NCBI RefSeq assembly: GCF_002432345.1
Contig: NZ_DJDT01000243.1
Location: 1 to 20,138 of the forward strand
Reading direction: 5' to 3'
Origin: Pedobacter sp. UBA5917
GTDB taxonomy: Bacteria; Bacteroidota; Bacteroidia; Sphingobacteriales; Sphingobacteriaceae
Length of the DNA stretch: 20,138 nucleotides
Under the pieces are notes generated by a model. The model was not told where the DNA came from, made no database searches, and worked only from the letters and a program-made list of their open reading frames with translations. This document shows, in pieces, positions 14,600-20,138 of the stretch. The position numbers and the translations under genes were made by a program. The number at the start of each line of letters is the position of its first letter. Position 1 is the stretch's first letter.

Positions 14600-15094
14600 T
14601 TAAAATATCCCTTTAAAAGTAACCGCACAAAATATAAAAATGAGCAGGCCGAAAAGTAATCTCGAGTAATATTCGCGTACAAAAAGGCCCGATAAAACCA
14701 GCATATCATCATCAACATTGCTATGGATCACACCATTTCCTGCCGATGCATTAAAAAGAATCTGTTTGTCTGTATGGTTATTTAACGACCAACGGCTTAA
14801 CCAGCTGTTTTGGTAGCTCCAGTCAAAAGTTTCGCCCGAAGCAAATACAATTTTGGCTTTAAAACCCAGCCAATCGTAGGTAATTACCGCTAAAACCGTG
14901 TTTTTATTGTCGATAATCTTTGTTTCTGGCTTAGAAAAACCTTCGCTTTTTAGCATATAGATGCCTGCCTGGGTGGTGGCAATTGCTGAGTTTTTCCACG
15001 AACCAAAATTCATGGAAAATTTTAAATACCCATTATTTATTACCTGATAATTGCTATCAAATAAACCTTTTCTCCAATTTAATACCTGTTCCAT
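14600..15094 (-). CDS. Unknown protein with C-terminal membrane helix, paralog B
   Basis: A 164-residue protein that I do not recognise. It aligns along its full length with the neighbour at 15119-15622: both begin with a short N-terminus and N-W-[RK]-x-x-[LW]-F, share S-W-[KR]-N, E-G-F, T-K-[IV]-I-D-x-K-T/N, A-[VI]-I-T-Y-D, a W-x-S-x-[FW] strand, and a [LIV]-x-[VS]-[AS]-G-L-F-[IV] stretch leading into a C-terminal hydrophobic span (about 144-162). The beta-rich body with K-x-I-D repeats recalls tubby/LURP-one-like barrels, which is only a guess. Likely a tail-anchored membrane protein facing the cytoplasm. The two genes are 24 bp apart and probably co-transcribed, this one second. Confidence 0.7.
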   Translation of the reverse strand: MEQVLNWRKGLFDSNYQVINNGYLKFSMNFGSWKNSAIATTQAGIYMLKSEGFSKPETKIIDNKNTVLAVITYDWLGFKAKIVFASGETFDWSYQNSWLSRWSLNNHTDKQILFNASAGNGVIHSNVDDDMLVLSGLFVREYYSRLLFGLLIFIFCAVTFKGIF

Positions 15095-15118
15095 CTCACA
15101 AAAGGATTTAATTATTTA

Positions 15119-15622
15119 TTAATGATGACGGTTGATCGAAACTGTAATAAGCGGTACAAAACAGGCAACAAGTACAGCTGCACGTTTGTTATAAATCTGT
15201 TTAATAAACAAACCTGCAACAATTAATAACTCATTGTCTGTATCGGTAGATATTGCTCCGCTATTACTGCTCGAGCTGTACATAATATGCGCATCTTTAT
15301 AATTACTTACCGTAAACTGCGATTTCCATATCCCTGTCGATTTCCATTCGTATTGCTCGCCTGTATTTAAACTGATTACCGCTTTCGATTTCCAACTGTC
15401 GTAAGTGATGATTGCAACCACCACATTCGTTTTTCTGTCGATTACTTTCGTTCTATATCTCCAAAAACCTTCATTTACAAACTGGTAGTTTTTATCCTCA
15501 AACATGCTTTCGGCATCATTTCTCCAGGCACTAAAAGTGATCATTCCTTTTTGAACACCATCTACAAAGAGCTGAAAGTTTCCGCTAAACCAATTGTTTT
15601 TCCAGTTGATGAATCTCGACAT
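15119..15622 (-). CDS. Unknown protein with C-terminal membrane helix, paralog A
   Basis: A 167-residue protein of unknown function, the first gene of a tandem pair with 14600-15094. Residues 1-130 are rich in aromatic-hydrophobic strands (FQLFVDGVQKGMITFSAW, GFWRYRTKVIDRKTNVVVAIITYD, GEQYEWKSTGIWKSQFTVSNY) and a serine-rich loop (MYSSSSNSG). A hydrophobic span at about 129-160 ends in a short RHH tail. No signal peptide, no catalytic motif. No clear TAnnTTTG promoter is seen upstream; a bidirectional terminator at 15684-15716 separates it from the LOG gene, so it should have its own promoter between 15623 and 15683. Confidence 0.7.
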   Translation of the reverse strand: MSRFINWKNNWFSGNFQLFVDGVQKGMITFSAWRNDAESMFEDKNYQFVNEGFWRYRTKVIDRKTNVVVAIITYDSWKSKAVISLNTGEQYEWKSTGIWKSQFTVSNYKDAHIMYSSSSNSGAISTDTDNELLIVAGLFIKQIYNKRAAVLVACFVPLITVSINRHH

Positions 15623-15683
15623 ATTAATTGCGTTTTATTTTAGATAGTAGTTTCTTTCAGATGTTACAATAAAATAAGACATA

Positions 15684-15716
15684 AAAAAAGTGCTTATTGT
15701 TTGTAAGCACTTTTTT
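15684..15716. terminator. Bidirectional terminator after the LOG gene
   Basis: A perfect 13-bp stem (15684-15696 with 15704-15716) with a 7-nt loop, A-tract on one side and T-tract on the other. It most likely ends the minus-strand symporter-LOG transcript, about 185 bp after its last stop. Confidence 0.85.
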
Positions 15717-15722
15717 AGTTCA

Positions 15723-15895
15723 CAGTTTTCAATTATCAGTTTTCAGTTAACCAATAAGCAATTTACAGTTGGCAATTGGCAGTTTACAGTTAACCGATTT
15801 AGACAATTAACCGATTAACCAATAAAGGTTTTCAGTTAACCAATAAACAGTTTGCAATTGGCAGTTAACCGATTTAAACAATTAACCATTTAACC
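15723..15895. repeat. Degenerate heptamer-period repeat tract
   Basis: Read from 15723 the sequence falls into 7-nt words of the form CARTTNN (CAGTTTT, CAATTAT, CAGTTTT, CAGTTAA, then after one extra C, CAATAAG, CAATTTA, CAGTTGG, CAATTGG, CAGTTTA, CAGTTAA), with single-base slips. It continues less regularly to 15895. It lies in the 3' untranslated part of the symporter-LOG transcript and fills the gap. Confidence 0.85.
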
Positions 15896-15901
15896 AAAAA
15901 A

Positions 15902-16609
15902 CTAGAAATTCGGTTTAAGCACATATTTGTCGTAGAAACGGAAAATATGTTCTGCGGCTTCTTCGGCCGTATCTACCAATCTGAAAAGGTTTAAATCTTC
16001 TTCGTGGATATTGTGTTCTTTTTGTAACATGGTTCCCTTGATCCATTCAATTAATCCGCCCCAATAATCAACACCAACCAATACAATCGGGAAACGTGCA
16101 ATTTTTCCGGTCTGGATTAAGGTTAAAGCTTCAAAAAGCTCATCCATAGTACCAAAACCACCTGGTAAAACCACAAAACCCTGACTATATTTCATGAACA
16201 TCACTTTGCGTACAAAGAAATAATCGAACTCTAATAACTTATTATGATCGATATATTTATTGTGGAACTGCTCAAATGGTAACTCGATATTTAAACCTAC
16301 CGATTTACCACCGTTGGTATGGGCGCCTTTATTACCGGCTTCCATAATACCCGGACCACCACCTGTAATTACACCATAACCGCGATCGGTTAATAATTTA
16401 CCACACTGCTCTGCCAATTGGTAGTATCTATGTGTTTGGGGCGTACGGGCCGACCCGTAAATGGTAACACATGGGCCAATTTTAGCCAGTTTTTCAAAGC
16501 CATCAACAAATTCGGCCATGATTTTAAAAATTTGCCAGGAATCGGTTACTTTGATTTCCTGCCAGTCTTTGTTCTCGAAAGCACTTCTAATTTTTTCTTC
16601 ACTCGTCAT
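15902..16609 (-). CDS. LOG-family protein (TIGR00730-type)
   Basis: A 235-residue Rossmann-like protein of the LOG family. GGGPGIMEAGNKGA (83-96) and PGGFGTMDE (149-157) are the two nucleotide-binding and catalytic motifs. In the canonical motif the last two acidic positions are E-E; here they are D156-E157, a common variant. Characterised members are cytokinin riboside 5'-monophosphate phosphoribohydrolases, or more generally nucleotide 5'-monophosphate nucleosidases releasing the base and ribose 5-phosphate. The substrate in a non-plant-associated bacterium is uncertain. The start is 17 bp from the symporter stop on the same strand, so it is the second gene of that operon. Cytoplasmic. Confidence 0.92.
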   Translation of the reverse strand: MTSEEKIRSAFENKDWQEIKVTDSWQIFKIMAEFVDGFEKLAKIGPCVTIYGSARTPQTHRYYQLAEQCGKLLTDRGYGVITGGGPGIMEAGNKGAHTNGGKSVGLNIELPFEQFHNKYIDHNKLLEFDYFFVRKVMFMKYSQGFVVLPGGFGTMDELFEALTLIQTGKIARFPIVLVGVDYWGGLIEWIKGTMLQKEHNIHEEDLNLFRLVDTAEEAAEHIFRFYDKYVLKPNF

Positions 16610-16626
16610 ATACTGTTATTCTAATA

Positions 16627-18135
16627 TTAAAATTTGGTCTGTGCATCAGTTTTTTTGCTGATGAACAACAAGCCTATAAATGTGATTAAACCGTTTATTA
16701 AAATCAGTTCAACACTAAAAACATATCCGCCCAATAATTTGGTCGAATTGCTTGCAAGCAAGTAACATAAAAAAGGTGATAATAAACAAACTATCGGCAC
16801 TAATTTATCATGAAGCCCGCGTTTTTTTACAAATAATCCAAAACTGTAAAGTCCTAAAAGCGGTCCGTAGGTGTAAGAAGCAATAGTAAAAATCAGACTT
16901 ACTACCGACGAGCTGTTCAGCGCATTGATGACGATAATCACCAAAAACATGAGAATCGAAAATGCAACATGCACTATATGACGTCTTTTTACAGCAGTTT
17001 CGGCATTTAGATCCGATTTTTTATCCATACCCAAAAAGTCGACACAGAACGAAGTTGTTAATGCTGTTAGGGCCGAATCGGTGGTTGCAAAAGTAGCTGC
17101 GGTTAAACCCAGCATAAAAATAATGGCCGGCACCGCACCAAGATTATTCAAGGCAATTTCGGGGAATAATAAATCTGTTCTCGGTTTTCCGGTAATATGA
17201 TCTAAAGGAATATCGATACCGTTTTTGGTAGCGAAAATGTATAATAGCGCACCCACACTTAAAAAGAACACATTTAAGATCACAAATACACCTGTAAACG
17301 TAAACATGTTTTTTTGCGCTTCCTTAATGGTACCCATGCTCAGGTTTTTCTGCATTAAATCCTGATCCAGGCCAGTCATGGCGATAGTAACAAAAATACC
17401 GCCGATAAACTGTTTACTGAAATAGAACTTGTTGGTCAGGAAATCATCTAAAAAGAATATTTTCGAATAACTGCTGTTTTTAACCGTCTCGAATGCCTGT
17501 GGAATGCTGAAATTTAAGCTGTTGCAAATAAAATAAATCGTTAAAAAAACCGATAAAACCAGGAAAAACGTTTGTAACGTATCGGTAATAATAATGGTTT
17601 TTAAACCGCCTTTAAAAGTGTACGACCAGATCAGGGCCAGTGAAATCAGCACCGTTAACCAGAATGGAATCCCATAATTGTCAAAGATAAAGCGCTGTAA
17701 AACAATTACTACCAAATATAACCTTGTGGCCGAACCCAATGTGCGGCTCAGTAAAAATATCGATGCTGCAGTTTTGTAGCTGTAATGGCCTAATCGTTTT
17801 TCGATATAGCTGTAAATCGACGTTAAGTTCATCCGGTAGTAAAGCGGAAGAAGAACCGTTGCGATAATAATAAAACCGACCGCATTGCCCAGCACAAACT
17901 GAAAATACTGAAACTGGTTTCCGCTGGGTGCCCCAACCTCTCCCGGAACGGATATAAAAGTAACACCCGAAAGTGCCGTGCCGATCATCCCAAAAGCAAC
18001 TAAGTACCATTTAGAGTTACGGTTGGCAACAAAAAAAGTTGAGTTGTCGGATGAGTTTTTTGAGGTTACAAATGAAATAATGATCAGCAATAAAAAGTAA
18101 CCGATCAGGAAACACAATAGGATGGTTGGAGACAT
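16627..18135 (-). CDS. Sodium:solute symporter (SSS family)
   Basis: A 502-residue integral membrane protein with about 13 predicted helices. It belongs to the sodium:solute symporter family: MIGTALSGVTFISVPGEVG in the second helix region, LYLVVIVLQRF, then WSYTFKGGLKTIIITDTLQTFFLV (the family's conserved G-G-x-x-x-V/I-x-x-T-D segment), and MTGLDQDLMQKNLS. GLTAATFATTDSALTALTTSFCVD matches helix 8, where sodium-binding serine/threonine residues lie. Substrates in this family range over sugars, amino acids, sialic acid and vitamins; none can be assigned here. First gene of an operon with the LOG gene. Confidence 0.92.
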   Translation of the reverse strand: MSPTILLCFLIGYFLLLIIISFVTSKNSSDNSTFFVANRNSKWYLVAFGMIGTALSGVTFISVPGEVGAPSGNQFQYFQFVLGNAVGFIIIATVLLPLYYRMNLTSIYSYIEKRLGHYSYKTAASIFLLSRTLGSATRLYLVVIVLQRFIFDNYGIPFWLTVLISLALIWSYTFKGGLKTIIITDTLQTFFLVLSVFLTIYFICNSLNFSIPQAFETVKNSSYSKIFFLDDFLTNKFYFSKQFIGGIFVTIAMTGLDQDLMQKNLSMGTIKEAQKNMFTFTGVFVILNVFFLSVGALLYIFATKNGIDIPLDHITGKPRTDLLFPEIALNNLGAVPAIIFMLGLTAATFATTDSALTALTTSFCVDFLGMDKKSDLNAETAVKRRHIVHVAFSILMFLVIIVINALNSSSVVSLIFTIASYTYGPLLGLYSFGLFVKKRGLHDKLVPIVCLLSPFLCYLLASNSTKLLGGYVFSVELILINGLITFIGLLFISKKTDAQTKF

Positions 18136-18192
18136 AGTTTCGTATTAAGCTGATAAATGTAAAGAAAACTATCAAATCAAGCAATACATTAA

Positions 18193-18552
18193 GTCCGAGG
18201 TCCGAAGTAGGATGTCCGAAGATTAGTCTAAAGTCCTTAGTCTATAGTCCAAAGTCAAATCCTACAATTATCAATCACCAATATGCAATAACCAATTTAC
18301 AGTGATCAATAGCAAATAGTAAAACCTTAATGCCCTTAATTTCTTAATGGTCGGGAGACGGAAAAGGTAGGATGTAAGATGGATAATGGAGGAAATAATG
18401 AACTACTAAACCATGAACCATCAACTATGAACCATCAGCCCATCAACAGTTAACCAATCCTCAGTTGGCAATTTGTAGTTTTCAGTTCGCTAGGCAACAA
18501 TCAAACAATAAAGCAATCGCTACAATACAATCAAACCAATGAACTATTGAAC
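18193..18552. repeat. Mosaic of heptamer- and octamer-period repeats before recR
   Basis: Four blocks are distinct in word but regular in period. 18193-18260: GTCYNAA-like heptamers. 18265-18313: seven heptamers beginning CAA or CAG (CAATTAT, CAATCAC, CAATATG and so on). 18409-18436: AACCATG, AACCATC, AACTATG, AACCATC, followed at 18462-18489 by CAGTTGG-type words like those at 15723. 18497-18552: octamers (ACAATCAA, ACAATAAA, GCAATCGC). The stretch 18314-18408 between them is unremarkable. The gap between the symporter and recR starts is otherwise featureless. Confidence 0.85.
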
Positions 18553-18560
18553 TAAATACC

Positions 18561-18568
18561 TATTTTTG
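18561..18568 (+). promoter_or_regulatory. -7 box directly before recR
   Basis: TATTTTTG with four bases before ATG 18573, the same spacing as at 13297-13304. The transcript would be leaderless or nearly so. A TTG at 18547-18549 is too close (11 bp) to be the partner. Confidence 0.6.
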
Positions 18569-18572
18569 TATC

Positions 18573-19190
18573 ATGAATTTTTCATCCAAGCTGCTAGAAG
18601 ATGCGGTAAACGAATTCTCCAAACTTCCTGGTGTAGGGCAAAAAACAGCTTTACGTTTGGTTTTACATCTTTTAAACAAAGAACAGGAGGAGGTAAACCA
18701 GTTTGGCAATACATTTATCAAGTTAAAACAGCAGATTAAACATTGCAGCACCTGTCATAACATTTCTGATTATGCCGTGTGCGAAATCTGTACTTCGGTT
18801 AAACGTGATAAAGAAACCATATGTGTGGTAGAAGATACCCGCGATGTAATGGCTATTGAAAACACCGGCCAATATTTTGGTGTGTACCATGTGTTGGGCG
18901 GATTAATTTCTCCGATGGATGGTGTTGGTCCCGCTGATCTGTTTATTGATGGTTTGGTTGCCCGTATGATCCAGGGAGGTATTAAAGAAGTGATTTTGGC
19001 ACTGAGCCCGAATATGGAAGGCGATACCACCTTGTTTTACCTCTACAAAAGATTGAAGGAATTTAATGTGCCGGTAACCACCATCGCCCGTGGAATTGCC
19101 TTTGGAGGTGAACTCGAATATGCCGATGAAATTACCCTGGGCAGATCTATTGTAACCCGCGTACCTTACGAAACCGCAATGATGAAATAA
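18573..19190 (+). CDS. recR: Recombination protein RecR
   Basis: A 205-residue RecR, which with RecO (and RecF) loads RecA at single-stranded gaps. Helix-hairpin-helix SKLPGVGQKTALRL at about 16-29; a C4 zinc finger with C58, C61, C70 and C73; a Toprim domain at about 79-175 beginning with ICVVEDTRDVMAIENTGQYFGVYHVLGG; and the C-terminal Walker-B-like ARGIAFGGELEYADEITLGRSI. All elements are intact and the length is standard. Its stop TAA (19188-19190) shares its last base with the ATG of the following gene, suggesting translational coupling. Confidence 0.97.
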   Translation: MNFSSKLLEDAVNEFSKLPGVGQKTALRLVLHLLNKEQEEVNQFGNTFIKLKQQIKHCSTCHNISDYAVCEICTSVKRDKETICVVEDTRDVMAIENTGQYFGVYHVLGGLISPMDGVGPADLFIDGLVARMIQGGIKEVILALSPNMEGDTTLFYLYKRLKEFNVPVTTIARGIAFGGELEYADEITLGRSIVTRVPYETAMMK

Positions 19191-19927
19191 TGGCAAAGCA
19201 TTTTCTAGTTTTTATCACATTGTTTTTACCTGTACTGTTTGTTAATGCGCAGGTTAAAATCCATTCCCATAACGATTATACCCACGAGAAACCTTTTTAT
19301 GATGCCGCTAAAAATAAAGCATTTTCAATAGAAGCGGACGTTTTTGTGGTTGGCGATTCGTTGATCGTAGCACACAGTAAGGAAGAGATCAAAGCAGGAA
19401 ACACTTTGGAGAAAATGTACCTGAAGCCAATTTTAGCCTTATCTAAAACCAAAGATTTTTATCGTTTTCAATTGATGATCGATTTTAAAGAAAGCTGGGA
19501 TTTAACCTATCCTGTTTTAGTGAAAACGTTAAAGCCCTACGAAAAACTGTTTTCAAAAGGAGGAAAGATAAATATTGTAATTAGCGGAAATAGACCTCCA
19601 CAGAACACCTTTCATCTTTATCCCGAAATGATCAAATTTGATGGTTTGCCAGGAGTAAATTATGCACCCGAAGATTTAAAAAAAGTAACGATGATCAGTG
19701 CCAATTTTGCCGATTACTCCAAATGGAAAGGCATTGGCGAAATTCCTGAAATTGATAAAGCAAAACTAACCGAGCTGATCAAAAATGCACATCAAATTAA
19801 TCAGCCATTTCGCTTTTGGGGTGCACCTGATAATATGGCTTGTTGGAAAATATTGCATGAGTTAGGTGCAGATATCATCAATACCGACAAAGTTACCCAG
19901 GCAACAAACTATTTTAAAACAAACTAA
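19190..19927 (+). CDS. Secreted PI-PLC/GDPD-superfamily-like protein
   Basis: A 245-residue precursor. Signal peptide: MAKHF then a hydrophobic stretch to FVNA, with likely cleavage after residue 20. The mature start KIHSHNDY (H25, H27, N28, D29), SIEADVF (E48, D50) and VAHSKEE (H62) resemble the metal-binding and catalytic site of glycerophosphodiester phosphodiesterases and PI-PLC-like TIM barrels, and of the fungal Aim6-like group. The C-terminal PFRFWGAPDNMACWKILHELGADIINTD matches the usual closing strand of the barrel, where GDPDs have a GVDGIITD-like motif. Probable periplasmic phosphodiesterase, substrate unknown. It overlaps recR by one base; the pairing has no evident functional logic. 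Confidence 0.8.
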   Translation: MAKHFLVFITLFLPVLFVNAQVKIHSHNDYTHEKPFYDAAKNKAFSIEADVFVVGDSLIVAHSKEEIKAGNTLEKMYLKPILALSKTKDFYRFQLMIDFKESWDLTYPVLVKTLKPYEKLFSKGGKINIVISGNRPPQNTFHLYPEMIKFDGLPGVNYAPEDLKKVTMISANFADYSKWKGIGEIPEIDKAKLTELIKNAHQINQPFRFWGAPDNMACWKILHELGADIINTDKVTQATNYFKTN

Positions 19928-19944
19928 TAAATTGGCATCAAGCC

Positions 19945-20013
19945 TTGATACTTGCTACTCAAATCTTGATACTCAATACTGAAATCTTGCTACTCAAACT
20001 GAAATCTTGCTAC
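19945..20013 (+). repeat. Heptamer-period repeat tract before the SDR gene
   Basis: In strict 7-nt register from 19945: TTGATAC, TTGCTAC, TCAAATC, TTGATAC, TCAATAC, TGAAATC, TTGCTAC, then a 6-mer TCAAAC, then TGAAATC, TTGCTAC. It ends six bases before ATG 20019, so it occupies the place of the promoter and leader. Confidence 0.88.
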
Positions 20014-20018
20014 TACAA

Positions 20019-20138
20019 ATGAACCTAAAAAATAAAGTAATCATCATTACCGGAGCTTCGAGCGGAATCGGAAAAGCCTGTGCCGAAGAATTTGCAAAAC
20101 GTGGCGCCAATCTGGTTTTAGCTGCCCGCCAATATGTA
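20019..20138 (+). CDS. SDR-family oxidoreductase, N-terminal part
   Basis: The first 40 codons of a short-chain dehydrogenase/reductase, running off the right edge. LKNKVIIITGASSGIGKACAEEFAKRGANLVLAAR contains the NAD(P)-binding TGASSGIG motif and the R after the second strand, which often favours NADP(H). The catalytic S-Y-K lies beyond the window, so substrate and subfamily cannot be judged. No TAnnTTTG box is seen; the DNA directly upstream is the heptamer repeat tract. Confidence 0.9.
   Translation, partial: MNLKNKVIIITGASSGIGKACAEEFAKRGANLVLAARQYV

Noticed and set aside
14482..14718. 78-codon minus-strand ORF
   Set aside because: It covers the 3' end of paralog B in another frame and the hairpin repeats; the residues are repeat translation.

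Overview
The window looks like chromosomal DNA of a Bacteroidota bacterium, most likely Sphingobacteriaceae and Pedobacter-like. This is inferred from four things: one ORF carries MurF fused to alanine racemase; promoters fit TTTG/TTG - about 19 bp - TAnnTTTG; Shine-Dalgarno signals are weak; and intergenic DNA is AT-rich and full of degenerate repeats. No species can be named from sequence alone.

Layout. 1-581 is the 3' end of a YeiH-type membrane transporter. 595-9307 is an accessory, detoxification-flavoured block. It holds an NTF2-like DUF1348 protein, an epoxide hydrolase, two DHFR/RibD-like reductases, an AraC-family regulator, a secreted alpha/beta hydrolase, a DsrE-like protein, an Old Yellow Enzyme-type flavin oxidoreductase, a flavodoxin-fold NAD(P)H oxidoreductase and a small beta-barrel-like protein. 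Most of these are single-gene units with their own promoter and hairpin terminator. Upstream of the DsrE and OYE genes lies the same 47-bp block, with 18 consecutive identical bases and a duplicated TTTTACT motif. The NAD(P)H oxidoreductase has a different direct repeat in the same geometry. This points to AraC-style, activator-dependent control of neighbouring redox genes.

9571-12906 is housekeeping: tRNA-Leu(UAA), tRNA-Gly(GCC) with a strong stable-RNA promoter, recX, and a divergent murF-alr fusion. 12907-13308 is an intergenic patch with a duplicated murF-alr 3' tail and four 58-bp repeats. It is followed by DUF502 and ArsC-like genes in an operon. 14257-14599 is another repeat patch. 14600-15622 encodes two tandem paralogous proteins, each with a C-terminal membrane helix. 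15902-18135 is a sodium:solute symporter followed by a LOG-family gene, in one minus-strand operon. 18573-19927 is recR overlapping by one base with a secreted PI-PLC-like protein. The window ends inside an SDR gene (20019-20138).

The most unusual signal is in the non-coding DNA. Several separate gaps (12911-12942, 13066-13294, 15723-15895, 18193-18313, 18409-18552, 19945-20013) are built of degenerate repeats with a strict 7- or 8-nt period, although the repeated word differs from patch to patch. A second repeat class consists of nested palindromes (8669-8738, 14341-14367, 14418-14590). I see no CRISPR array, intact insertion sequence, prophage or obvious defence system.
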